Position numbers and translations under genes: made by a program. This document shows, piece by piece, positions 53,425-61,885 of a stretch of DNA of 64,000 nucleotides (position 1 is the stretch's first letter; each line of letters begins with the position of its first letter). This DNA comes from Candidatus Nanosynbacter sp. HMT-352 (GTDB lineage Bacteria; Patescibacteriota; Saccharimonadia; Saccharimonadales; Saccharimonadaceae): NCBI RefSeq assembly GCF_021222645.1, contig NZ_CP089520.1, positions 496,001-560,000 on the forward strand, read 5' to 3'. The notes below the pieces were generated by a model that did no database searches, was not told where the DNA came from, and saw only the letters and a list, made by a program, of their open reading frames with translations.

Positions 53425-54675
53425 ATGCGAATTTATTTTTCAGGAATTGGCGGCGTTGGTATTGGACCACTGAGTAGAATTGCTTTAGAGGCTGGATATG
53501 ATGTTTGCGGCTCCGACAAATCACCAAGTCTAATCACAAACGAATTAGAGTCAGCCGGAATTCCTATTTCTTTTGATCAATCTGGCGCGTTCTTGCAATC
53601 AGAGCACGATAAATCACCATTTGATTGGTTTATTTACACCGCTGCTTTACCAGAAAATCACCCAGAATTAGTCTTGGCGCGAAAATTAGGCATAAAAACC
53701 AGCAAGCGCGACGAATTATTAGCGCAAATAATCGCCGATAAAAACCTGAAACTTATCGCGGTCGCTGGCACCCACGGAAAAACCACAACAACGAGCTTGC
53801 TAGTTTGGACAATGGAGCAATTGCAAATTCCTGTCAGTTATTCCGTGGGTTCGACTTTAAGCTTTGGACCGAGCGGAATGTTTGATAAAAATAGCCAATT
53901 TTTCGTATACGAGTGTGATGAATTTGACCGCAACTTTTTGCATTTTTCTCCAGAAATCAGCCTTATCACATCTGTTGATTACGACCACCCAGACACATAT
54001 CCAACAAAAGAATCTTACTTAGACGCCTTCTGTGAATTCGGTGAAAAATCTAAAAAAGTTATCGCGTGGCAAGAAAATTCCGCCATATTTGATGAGAAAA
54101 ATCTAACAATCTTGTACGATTCCAATAAAAACATCACTCTGCCCGGCGAGCACAACCGAAAGAACGCTACTTTGGTGATCGAAGCTTTGAAGAATATCGG
54201 AGTGGATGCGGAGGAGTCAGAAATATATCAAGCAATAAACTCCTTCCCCGGCTCAGGACGACGTTTTGAAAAGCTCGCCGAAAATCTATACTCTGACTAC
54301 GGACATCACCCGGTTGAAATTCAAGCAACATTACAGATGGCTAAAGAACTGTCAAACGATGTAGTCCTAGTTTATCAGCCACACCAAAATGTTCGCCAGC
54401 ACGAAATAATAGACCAATACATTGACAATATTTTTCATGATGCTAACGAAATTTACTGGCTGCCAACTTACTTAACTAGAGAAAATCCAGATTTGCCAAT
54501 TTTAACGCCGCAACAACTTGCTAAAAATATTGACAAAGAAAAAGTTCATTTTGCCGAATTAGACGATGGTTTATGGCAAGAAATAACCGCAGCAATGAAC
54601 TCTGGCAAGCTTGTCCTATGTATGGGCGCTGGCACAATCGACGGATGGATTCGCGAGCAATTATCTAAAAATTAG
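53425..54675 (+). CDS. murC: UDP-N-acetylmuramate--L-alanine ligase MurC
   Basis: 416 residues from ATG 53425 (MRIYFSGIGGVGIGPL). N-terminal UDP-binding Rossmann GIGGVG, ATP loop AGTHGKTTTTSLLVW, YECDEFDRNFLHF, and C-terminal DYGHHPVEIQATL. First amino-acid addition in peptidoglycan precursor synthesis. Slightly short for MurC. Predicted leaderless. Its TAG stop overlaps the stop of the convergent MazG gene. Confidence 0.92.
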   Translation: MRIYFSGIGGVGIGPLSRIALEAGYDVCGSDKSPSLITNELESAGIPISFDQSGAFLQSEHDKSPFDWFIYTAALPENHPELVLARKLGIKTSKRDELLAQIIADKNLKLIAVAGTHGKTTTTSLLVWTMEQLQIPVSYSVGSTLSFGPSGMFDKNSQFFVYECDEFDRNFLHFSPEISLITSVDYDHPDTYPTKESYLDAFCEFGEKSKKVIAWQENSAIFDEKNLTILYDSNKNITLPGEHNRKNATLVIEALKNIGVDAEESEIYQAINSFPGSGRRFEKLAENLYSDYGHHPVEIQATLQMAKELSNDVVLVYQPHQNVRQHEIIDQYIDNIFHDANEIYWLPTYLTRENPDLPILTPQQLAKNIDKEKVHFAELDDGLWQEITAAMNSGKLVLCMGAGTIDGWIREQLSKN

Positions 54676-55019
54676 CGATCATCGCCGCTGCCGTGAATCT
54701 TCCCCCGACTCTGACGGCTAAACAGTTTATCATTATTTCTGCGAGCCACTTCTTCCAGACTACAGTCAAGCAAATGAGCCACAGAATTAACATACCACAA
54801 AACATCACCGAGCTCTTTTATTATCGCGTCCCTATCGTCTTCTGAAATTTTTCCATTTTTATCACGTAAGATTTTCTTAAATTTCTCCATAATCTCGCCA
54901 GACTCACCACTTAATCCCAATATCTGCGCCATCAACCTCGCGTCAACATCACCATATTTATGAGAATCTTTATCTGTTAAAGTAGAAATTGCTTTAGTTG
55001 AGTAGTCGTTAAATTGCAT
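54672..55019 (-). CDS. MazG-like nucleotide pyrophosphohydrolase (second copy, different subfamily)
   Basis: 115 residues. GLSGESGEIMEKFKKILRDK and IKELGDVLWYVNSVAHLLDCS give the ExxE...ExxD site of the MazG-like NTP-PPase fold. Not closely similar to the 41767 copy. House-cleaning or dCTP/dUTP-type hydrolysis is likely. It follows trmB by 17 nt, with an AAAGGAATATT site. Confidence 0.85.
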   Translation of the reverse strand: MQFNDYSTKAISTLTDKDSHKYGDVDARLMAQILGLSGESGEIMEKFKKILRDKNGKISEDDRDAIIKELGDVLWYVNSVAHLLDCSLEEVARRNNDKLFSRQSRGKIHGSGDDR

Positions 55020-55036
55020 AATATTCCTTTCATTTA

Positions 55037-55678
55037 TTAGCGGGTAGTTCTTACGAAATTAATAGTTTTTCCTTCACCAATCCACCTTTGCTCGTAAGTC
55101 GTCATTATTTTATATTCGTCATTTAGCGCGGATTCATGAAGATCAAAACTCAACTCTTTAATTTGCCATTTTTCTGCCACCAATTGCTCCAAGCTCCAAC
55201 AGAAAAAATTGTGATCGTCGTGTTTAATTAATAGAGATCCGTCCGATTTTAGCAATGAAGAATACTTCTTCAAAAAATTAGGATGAGTCAAGCGACGCCC
55301 AGCGCTATGCTTCCTCGGGAACGGATCAGGAAATGTTACCCAAATTTGCCCCAAAGAATTCTGTTCTACTAATTGGTCTATTTGGTCAGCCCGTGCTCGA
55401 ACAAAAAACACATTTTCTAACCCCTTTTCCTCGGCAATTTTCGCACCCTTTTGTAATCGATCACCTTTCACGTCAATTGCTAAAAACGTCTTTTCAGGAT
55501 GACGCAATGCAAGCTCCACGTTGAATAGTCCAGTTCCAGCACCGATTTCCAAACAATCGACTTCCCGTTTTATCCACTCGTCAAGCTCAAAACATAGAGG
55601 TGAATTGTGGAATAAAGCGAATTTATACTTCTTACGTTTTCTGGTGATAATAAATTGATTCGGATCGACAAAACTCAT
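55037..55678 (-). CDS. trmB: tRNA (guanine-N7)-methyltransferase TrmB
   Basis: 213 residues. SAM motif EIGAGTGLFNVELALRHP, AIDVKGDRLQKG, motif for catalysis IWVTFPDPFPRKHSAGRRLTHP and the LIKHDDHNFFCW segment. Makes m7G46 in tRNA. TATAAT (55691-55686) 7 nt before the ATG overlaps the divergent mscS promoter. Confidence 0.93.
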   Translation of the reverse strand: MSFVDPNQFIITRKRKKYKFALFHNSPLCFELDEWIKREVDCLEIGAGTGLFNVELALRHPEKTFLAIDVKGDRLQKGAKIAEEKGLENVFFVRARADQIDQLVEQNSLGQIWVTFPDPFPRKHSAGRRLTHPNFLKKYSSLLKSDGSLLIKHDDHNFFCWSLEQLVAEKWQIKELSFDLHESALNDEYKIMTTYEQRWIGEGKTINFVRTTR

Positions 55679-55685
55679 ATTTTCT

Positions 55686-55693
55686 ATTATACT
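55686..55693. promoter_or_regulatory. Overlapping divergent -10 boxes of trmB and mscS
   Basis: TATTATACTA reads TATAAT on the minus strand (55691-55686) and TATACT on the plus strand (55688-55693). The genes are only 24 bp apart, so each -35 region lies in the other gene and transcription must be mutually exclusive at a given moment. Confidence 0.55.
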
Positions 55694-55702
55694 AAATCAA
55701 TA

Positions 55703-56605
55703 ATGGATAAGCTTATAAAACAGTTCTTAGATTCTTCTACGTTAGGTCAATGGCTACATGGCAATAACCTTGGATGGTTAATTAGTGAGCGTATTGTCGA
55801 CACAGTCAGCATTATTATCGGCTCTGTTTTTGTTTATTTTCTTGGAAAATATCTATTATCTTGGACTATCCATTACTTTATTCGCTCAACAGCCAAACAC
55901 CGAGCTTGGCACCGCAAAGATGTAGAAAAACGCGAAAATACGCTCGTTCAATTAACCCGTAGTTTCTGGCGAATCATAATAATTTTTTATGTCGCCGCAA
56001 TCATCGCCAATAAACTATTCTTATTTGATCTATCACCTCTATTTGCTAGCGCCGGCATAGTTGGTGTGGCACTAGGATTTGGCGCTCAATCTCTTGTTAA
56101 AGACTTCCTCTCTGGCATATTCATCATTGCCGAAAATCAATATCGCGTCGGCGACGTTGTTGACGTTATGGGTGCTGCTGGTACAGTTGAAAGAATTGGC
56201 ACTCGTACCACAGTTATACGCGATTCTGAGGGTAACGTTCACTATGTTCCAAATGGCACGATTCAGCACGTTATCAATAAGACTATGGGCTATAGTATGT
56301 CGCGCTTCAGTATTTATATCGACCCAAGTTCTGACATTTCTGCAGTTACAGACATCATTAACACTACTGGTCAAGAATTGGCTAAAGAAAAGGCTTGGCA
56401 AAAGAAAATTATCGATCCACCTAAATTTGTTTCAGTTGGTGATATTACCGGGCGAGGGACAGAATTAATTATTGCCGGAAAAACTCAACCCTCCGATCAA
56501 TGGTCTGTAACCTCCGAAATGCGACATCGATTACTACAGAACTTTGATCGCGAAGGTGTTCTTCTAGCAACACTACCAACACCTACTTCAATAATTAAAA
56601 AATAA
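55703..56605 (+). CDS. Small-conductance mechanosensitive channel (MscS family)
   Basis: 300 residues from ATG 55703. Three spans; the pore helix reads LFASAGIVGVALGFGAQSLVKDFLSG, the MscS TM3 signature, followed by the beta domain (GDVVDVMGAAGTVERIGTRTTVIRDSEGNVHYVPNG) and the alpha/beta C-domain. Releases solutes on osmotic downshock. Confidence 0.93.
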   Translation: MDKLIKQFLDSSTLGQWLHGNNLGWLISERIVDTVSIIIGSVFVYFLGKYLLSWTIHYFIRSTAKHRAWHRKDVEKRENTLVQLTRSFWRIIIIFYVAAIIANKLFLFDLSPLFASAGIVGVALGFGAQSLVKDFLSGIFIIAENQYRVGDVVDVMGAAGTVERIGTRTTVIRDSEGNVHYVPNGTIQHVINKTMGYSMSRFSIYIDPSSDISAVTDIINTTGQELAKEKAWQKKIIDPPKFVSVGDITGRGTELIIAGKTQPSDQWSVTSEMRHRLLQNFDREGVLLATLPTPTSIIKK

Positions 56606-56609
56606 ACTA

Positions 56610-56954
56610 CTAGTTATTAGTAAGTCCCAGCTCTTTATCACTTAACACATCATTGGAAAATGCTTTGATTTTATTCACACTCTCCACTTCTTTATCATAG
56701 ATTACCAAAAATTCCTTCAACGTATCCTTACTCACTGAACCTTGCGCATCAAATTCATGACTTTTTTCATTCGCGTCCTTGCTAATTTGATTACGGCGAG
56801 AAGCATATTCTGGGCGACTTAGATCTAATCGATAAGCATCGGTTTTATAGTAATTAAACATCGCAATCGACACTAAAATAACTGATACTACAATAGTTAA
56901 CCCAATAAATGCAGCAAACTTATAACTACAAAACAATTCTTTTGCTTTATTCAT
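56610..56954 (-). CDS. Single-span membrane protein with external coiled-coil, unknown
   Basis: 114 residues from ATG 56954 with GGAGGG 4 nt upstream. One span (about 12-33), then a charged helical domain (SRPEYASRRNQISKDANEK). Its start overlaps the end of the upstream secreted protein gene by 8 nt, so both are co-translated and may form a complex outside the membrane. Confidence 0.6.
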   Translation of the reverse strand: MNKAKELFCSYKFAAFIGLTIVVSVILVSIAMFNYYKTDAYRLDLSRPEYASRRNQISKDANEKSHEFDAQGSVSKDTLKEFLVIYDKEVESVNKIKAFSNDVLSDKELGLTNN

Positions 56955-57489
56955 TAGACCCTCCAGATAGCGAATTTTTAACAACCTGTACCTCTTCTCT
57001 ATATCTCACTAATAGTTCATCCAAAACCTTGACGTCATCAGAAAGTTTATTACGAGCCTCGCGAGCGACGGTCAATTTTTGATAATAGTCCGCCACATTA
57101 TTAGAGCAATTTGCACGCTGAAGATCAGCCATAGCAGTGTCGTAATCGTTGTAATTGCTATTAAACTTAAGTCTCGTTGACTCGAATTCATTAGTAATGT
57201 TCACCAACTTTGAACTGTCCAGCTTATTGATTGCCAATCGACCGTTCAGCCTGGCCATAAGTTTGGTAGAAATAGAATTATATCTCTGTCCAACATTTAC
57301 CCTAGTTAGAGCGTCATTGGTATGGATGTTTTTAATAGCAACTCTTACGGAACTACAGTTTCGATCAAGCGTTTTTATAATCTCAGAATCAGCCGTAGCA
57401 TCGACAGACTGAGCCTCAACTGCCCGTGGCATCACTAACAAACTAGAAGCAATCAAAAAAGACGCGAGATAGAAAGTAACTTTTTTCAT
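56947..57489 (-). CDS. Secreted helical protein, unknown
   Basis: 180 residues from ATG 57489. Signal peptide (about 1-26, ending PRAVEAQS), then helices with two Cys (LDRNCSSVRVAI, LQRANCSNNVADYY) and heptad-like Leu/Val spacing. GATAAT 7 nt upstream suggests a leaderless mRNA. Coupled to the downstream membrane protein. Confidence 0.65.
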   Translation of the reverse strand: MKKVTFYLASFLIASSLLVMPRAVEAQSVDATADSEIIKTLDRNCSSVRVAIKNIHTNDALTRVNVGQRYNSISTKLMARLNGRLAINKLDSSKLVNITNEFESTRLKFNSNYNDYDTAMADLQRANCSNNVADYYQKLTVAREARNKLSDDVKVLDELLVRYREEVQVVKNSLSGGSNE

Positions 57490-57529
57490 CACTTATATTA
57501 TCTCACGTCTTCTTGAATAGAGTCAAATA

Positions 57530-57799
57530 TTACTTGAAACGTTTTTCGACATTACCCTTAACATCTTTTGCGGTTTCTGCTACAGCATCTCCAACTTTCT
57601 GAGAACCAGCTTTTAACGAACTTAAGCTATCTTTTGCTGCGGCAGTCGCTTTGCAAGCTACCTTTTCAGTGTCGGCTTTCATTTTTACAGCCTTATCCTT
57701 CAAGTCTTTCCTTGTTTCCTTGCCGCTCTTTGGTGCAGTTAAAATTCCAGCTGTAAAACCTGCTGCTACCGCTCCGATAATTGCTAAAACTTTTTTCAT
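57530..57799 (-). CDS. YtxH-domain protein
   Basis: 89 residues. N-terminal span (AIIGAVAAGFTAGILTAP), then the YtxH motif KSGKETRKDLKDKAVKMK and an Ala/Lys-rich amphipathic helix. General-stress-type membrane protein in Firmicutes. AAGGAG site. It forms an operon with the DUF948-like gene. Confidence 0.8.
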   Translation of the reverse strand: MKKVLAIIGAVAAGFTAGILTAPKSGKETRKDLKDKAVKMKADTEKVACKATAAAKDSLSSLKAGSQKVGDAVAETAKDVKGNVEKRFK

Positions 57800-57818
57800 A
57801 TATTTACTCCTTTTTTAA

Positions 57819-58040
57819 TTATTTTTTACGAAATAAACCTGATATTTCACTAAAAACTTTTGTTGGCGACAACCATTCGGTTGCACTAGCTACGTTAGTT
57901 GTAATTTTACTAACGCTTTTCACGACCGTATTAAGTCTTACCAACAAGGCGATGACCACTGCCAGTAGCGTTACGATAATAACCGACAACAATCCTACGA
58001 TGATTGATAATAAAACGATGGCTGTTTGGATATCCTCCAC
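57819..58040 (-). CDS. DUF948-like small membrane protein
   Basis: 73 residues from GTG 58040 with AAAGG upstream. One long span (about 8-33, IVGLLSVIIVTLLAVVIALLV) followed by a helical tail (SVSKITTNVASATEW). DUF948 and YtxH proteins often occur together, as here (19-nt gap). Confidence 0.7.
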   Translation of the reverse strand: MEDIQTAIVLLSIIVGLLSVIIVTLLAVVIALLVRLNTVVKSVSKITTNVASATEWLSPTKVFSEISGLFRKK

Positions 58041-58196
58041 GCTTTACCTTTCTGTAAAAGTTTATATTTGCTATGTTTATTTTAGCATGCTTGTTAAATT
58101 GTTTGTATTAGATAATCTAACTATTTCACTATAGCATAAGCTTATTAAATTGTCAATAGAGGTGTCCGCTAATCGTTAATAATATGATAAACTGGT

Positions 58197-58736
58197 ATGG
58201 TTATGCGAGATTTTTTCAAACGATACATACCGGAATTTGTTTATGGCGCAGTTGACGGCACAGTAACGACATTTGCAGTCGTGGCAGCTTCAGCTGGAGC
58301 TGGAATATCCAGTTCAGTCATTCTTATATTAGGAATTGCTAATTTAATAGCCGACGGATTCTCAATGGGCTCTAGCGCATATTTAGCAGCAAGTGCAGAA
58401 CACGGAGAATCTGTACGCGACACCCAAAAACGCTCATCCCCAAAGATCATAGGCGCAGTAACATTCTTAGCTTTCGTGATGGTCGGCAGCGTACCAGTAT
58501 TGCCATATTTGATTGACGTAATTGCAAACTTAAAAGTACCAAACACGGTATTATTCTACATTAGCTCGGCACTAACTGCGGCAACGTTCTTAGCAATTGG
58601 CTTCATCAAAGGTAAAGTCAGCAAACAATCACCTTGGCAGTCTGCAGGCATCACGTTACTCCTTGGGGCGATTGCAGCTGGTTTGGCTTACTTTGCTGGT
58701 GATATTTTAGCGTCTTGGTTAGGTGTTCGACTATAA
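58197..58736 (+). CDS. VIT/CCC1-family metal transporter
   Basis: 179 residues. YGAVDGTVTTFAVVAASAGAG, NLIADGFSMGSSAYLA, five predicted spans. The family moves Fe2+ or Mn2+. Shorter than eukaryotic VIT1, as in bacterial members. ATG 58197 follows TATGAT by 8 nt; ATG 58203 is a possible alternative. Confidence 0.85.
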   Translation: MVMRDFFKRYIPEFVYGAVDGTVTTFAVVAASAGAGISSSVILILGIANLIADGFSMGSSAYLAASAEHGESVRDTQKRSSPKIIGAVTFLAFVMVGSVPVLPYLIDVIANLKVPNTVLFYISSALTAATFLAIGFIKGKVSKQSPWQSAGITLLLGAIAAGLAYFAGDILASWLGVRL

Positions 58737-58792
58737 CCCTCCAGCCATCTATTTTGGAAGAAAATCCAGATTATTCATGATACAGTAGAAAT

Positions 58793-59788
58793 ATGAGCCA
58801 TCACTCCTCCTCGCCTGCCATGCCCGGTGTCAATCTGGGCGGTTGGCTGGTGCTTGAACGATGGATGACGCCAAGCGTATTTGCCGGAACAGATGCGACC
58901 AACGAATATGAACTGTCTCAAACCGTAGACGGCCAGGCGCGCATCCAGCAGCATCGACAAACATTCATCCAGGAAGCTGATATCAAGTGGCTGGCGCAAG
59001 CTGGTATACGACTACTAAGACTGCCGATTGGCTACTGGGCGCTTGATGATCAGCCGCCGTATCTATCGGCAAAGCCGCAGATTGACTGGTTGATGGACAT
59101 GGCTCGGCAGTATGATTTACAGGTACTACTCGACCTGCACGCTGCGCCTGGTGCCCAAAATACCAGTGACCACAGCGGTAGCGGCAATACCGGTAACGTT
59201 CAATGGTATCGTCGCACCAATCAACAAAAAACTACGCAAATACTACTGGATATCACCAATGAGTACGGCGAGCATCCAGCCCTATGGGGCGTCGAACTGC
59301 TCAATGAACCGCTGGTGAACACCCGACGTGAACGATGGCAGTTGTGGTGGTGGACACGTCAAACTAGTCGAACATTGCGTAGTAAATTACCGCCCCATGT
59401 GCGCATCGTGACATCTGATTGCTACCAGCCAGCTTGGTGGTCGGGTCGCGTCGGGTCTAATACGCTAGATATACATCATTATCAGTGCTTCTCCGATACG
59501 GACAATCAAGCGACATCGCTAACTCACCACCGTCAGATGCTTGACCAACGGTCTGGCGAATACCGCAATTACTCCCGTCAGCAACCGCTGATCATTGGCG
59601 AATGGAGTGCTGCCCTGCCACCAGGTGTTGCCAGCGATAGTACCGAATATTATCACTGCCAATCGCAACTTGCCGTACCAGCAAACGTTGATGCCTGGTT
59701 ATACTGGAGTTACAAGACCGAAAGTCCTGGAGCTTGGAATTTTCGGGACTGCTATAGTAAGGGGTGGTTTGACAATATGCTTAGCTAG
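58793..59788 (+). CDS. GH5-type exo-beta-1,3-glucanase
   Basis: 331 residues. Resembles fungal Exg1-type glucanases: PGVNLGGWLVLERWMTPSVF, IRLLRLPIGYWAL, LLDLHAAPGAQNTSDHSG, acid/base Glu in ELLNEP, HHYQCF and nucleophile Glu in IIGEWSAAL, WSYKTE. No signal peptide, so it is cytoplasmic or exported by an unusual route. GC content is visibly higher than the neighbours (roughly half G+C in the lines I counted, versus just under 40 percent nearby), which suggests horizontal acquisition. Confidence 0.85.
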   Translation: MSHHSSSPAMPGVNLGGWLVLERWMTPSVFAGTDATNEYELSQTVDGQARIQQHRQTFIQEADIKWLAQAGIRLLRLPIGYWALDDQPPYLSAKPQIDWLMDMARQYDLQVLLDLHAAPGAQNTSDHSGSGNTGNVQWYRRTNQQKTTQILLDITNEYGEHPALWGVELLNEPLVNTRRERWQLWWWTRQTSRTLRSKLPPHVRIVTSDCYQPAWWSGRVGSNTLDIHHYQCFSDTDNQATSLTHHRQMLDQRSGEYRNYSRQQPLIIGEWSAALPPGVASDSTEYYHCQSQLAVPANVDAWLYWSYKTESPGAWNFRDCYSKGWFDNMLS

Positions 59789-59838
59789 CGGTAGATGATT
59801 CAATAGACAGTAACAATGGTAAATGATACAATGTGTAT

Positions 59839-60015
59839 ATGTCTTTTACTAAATTAATTTACAGTATCGCAGTCCTGGTCATCATCGCTTGGGTATTGAG
59901 CAATGTTTTTCGCCTTGCCGCCTGGTTGATTAATGGATTACTTTACGTTGCAATTCTGGTTGTTATTATTGGTCTTATTGCACAATTTATCAGCCAGAAA
60001 AAGCGGCAAAAATAA
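59839..60015 (+). CDS. Small two-span membrane protein (Lmo0937-like)
   Basis: 58 residues from ATG 59839: two hydrophobic helices (about 5-28 and 30-50) and a KKRQK tail, like the Lmo0937 small membrane proteins. TACAAT at 59827-59832 is 6 nt before the ATG, so leaderless. Confidence 0.65.
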   Translation: MSFTKLIYSIAVLVIIAWVLSNVFRLAAWLINGLLYVAILVVIIGLIAQFISQKKRQK

Positions 60016-60068
60016 TTTACCTGTCACTATAGAATAATCACGACAAATTTGTTCCGCCGTGATGTATC

Positions 60069-61847
60069 TTATAGTCCTAATTCTCGTAACTGCGCTGGAT
60101 CAACCGTTGATGGCGAGTCCATCATCACATCAACGCCAGAGCCATTCTTTGGAAATGCCAGAGTCTCACGGACGTTTTGCTCATCGGTCAATTCCATCAA
60201 AATACGATCAACGCCAAAAGCACATCCTGCATGAGGCGGAGCGCCGTATTTGAAAGCGCCTAACATAGCACCAAACTTCTCTTCAACATAAGACTCGCTG
60301 AAGCCCAGCAAACCGAACACTTTATATAGCACTGCTGGATTATGATTTCGAACACCGCCAGAGCAAATCTCATATCCGTTCATCACCATATCAAACTGAT
60401 CAGCGACAATGGATAATTTTTCGGCGTCAGTTTCAGCAGACTCCAGAGCTTGCAAACCACCCTTTGGCATACTGAACGGATTATGACCAAAATCAAGTTT
60501 TTTACTTCGGTCATCCCACTCATAAAATGGAAAATCAATAATCCAAGCAAACGCCACGACAGATTGATCTTTAAGGTTAAAGTGCGAGGCAAATTCATTA
60601 CGTAAGCGCCCCAATACCGTGTTAACAACCGAGCGAGAATCAGCGCCAAAGAACACTGCATCGCCATCAATCGCACCAGTTTTCTGCTGGATATCAGCCA
60701 ATTCCTTCTCACTCAAGAATTTCGCAATTGGAGATTTTGCTTCGCCGTCTTGATATGTGATGTACGCCAAACCGCCAGCGCCTTCGCTTTTAGCGATGTT
60801 GGTGAAATTGTCAATTTGCTTACGACTCAAACTTGCGCCATTTTTTACGCAAATAGCCTTAACACATTCAGCATTTTTAAATACGCCAAACTCAGTCTCC
60901 GAGAACACGTCCGTCAGTTCTATCAATTCCATACCAAATCGCAAATCCGGCTTGTCAGAACCGTAAGTTTCCATGGCGTCGCGATACGAAATTCGCGGAA
61001 TTGAACTGCCATCGCCAACCGCCAAATCACTCAAATCCAACAATTTTTTACCAGCAAAATCAGTTGCCAGTTGCTTCATTAAAGGTTCGACTTCAGAACG
61101 AACTTCTTCGCCATTTTCAGCAAAACTCATCTCCAAATCAAGCTGATAAAACTCACCATACAAGCGATCAGCTCGCGGATCTTCGTCGCGGAAACAAGCC
61201 GCCAACTGATAATAACGCGGCACACCGCCAACCATCAGCAGCTGCTTAAACTGCTGTGGGGCTTGTGGCAAAGCGTAAAACTTCCCTTCCTGCAAACGAC
61301 TCGGAATCAGAAAATCGCGCGCACCCTCAGGACTTGAATTAGCTAAAATTGGCGTTTGAATTTCAATAAAATCTCGATTGTCCATATATTCATGGATTCG
61401 ACGATACATTTCGGCGCGTTTTTTAAGCATGTTTTGCATTTTTGGACGACGCAAATCAAGATAACGATATTTGAATCTTAGTTCTTCGCCGGCTTGATTA
61501 TCCTCGGCAAATGGCTGAATTGGCAAAGTTTCAGATCGGTTCAAAATCTCCAAATTGTCCACAACAATTTCCACATCGCCACTGGCAATATTCGGATTTT
61601 TCAGACCTTCACCACGCTCCGCAACCATGCCACAGGCACGAACCACAAACTCATCTCGTAAGCTTTCCGCCAAAGAAAAAGCATCTTTTTTATCAGGATT
61701 AATAACCAACTGAACCAAACCTGTATGATCGCGCAAATCAATAAAAATCAATCCGCCATGATCACGCCTGGAATGAACCCAGCCCGCAACTGTAATATTC
61801 TCACCAACTTTTTTAGAAGTTTCTGCCGCCAAAATTCTATTTTTCAT
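60069..61847 (-). CDS. aspS: Aspartyl-tRNA synthetase
   Basis: 592 residues, bacterial type with the GAD insertion. Anticodon-binding OB domain (GWVHSRRDHGGLIFIDLRD), class II motif 2 ACFRDEDPRADR and motif 3 GCAFGVDRILM. The DHGG in the OB domain is typical of non-discriminating enzymes that also charge tRNA-Asn for GatCAB; this is inference. TATAAT 7 nt before ATG 61847 (leaderless). Confidence 0.95.
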   Translation of the reverse strand: MKNRILAAETSKKVGENITVAGWVHSRRDHGGLIFIDLRDHTGLVQLVINPDKKDAFSLAESLRDEFVVRACGMVAERGEGLKNPNIASGDVEIVVDNLEILNRSETLPIQPFAEDNQAGEELRFKYRYLDLRRPKMQNMLKKRAEMYRRIHEYMDNRDFIEIQTPILANSSPEGARDFLIPSRLQEGKFYALPQAPQQFKQLLMVGGVPRYYQLAACFRDEDPRADRLYGEFYQLDLEMSFAENGEEVRSEVEPLMKQLATDFAGKKLLDLSDLAVGDGSSIPRISYRDAMETYGSDKPDLRFGMELIELTDVFSETEFGVFKNAECVKAICVKNGASLSRKQIDNFTNIAKSEGAGGLAYITYQDGEAKSPIAKFLSEKELADIQQKTGAIDGDAVFFGADSRSVVNTVLGRLRNEFASHFNLKDQSVVAFAWIIDFPFYEWDDRSKKLDFGHNPFSMPKGGLQALESAETDAEKLSIVADQFDMVMNGYEICSGGVRNHNPAVLYKVFGLLGFSESYVEEKFGAMLGAFKYGAPPHAGCAFGVDRILMELTDEQNVRETLAFPKNGSGVDVMMDSPSTVDPAQLRELGL

Positions 61848-61885
61848 ATCTGTTATTATAGCATAATCTGGGCAAATTCCCAGAA

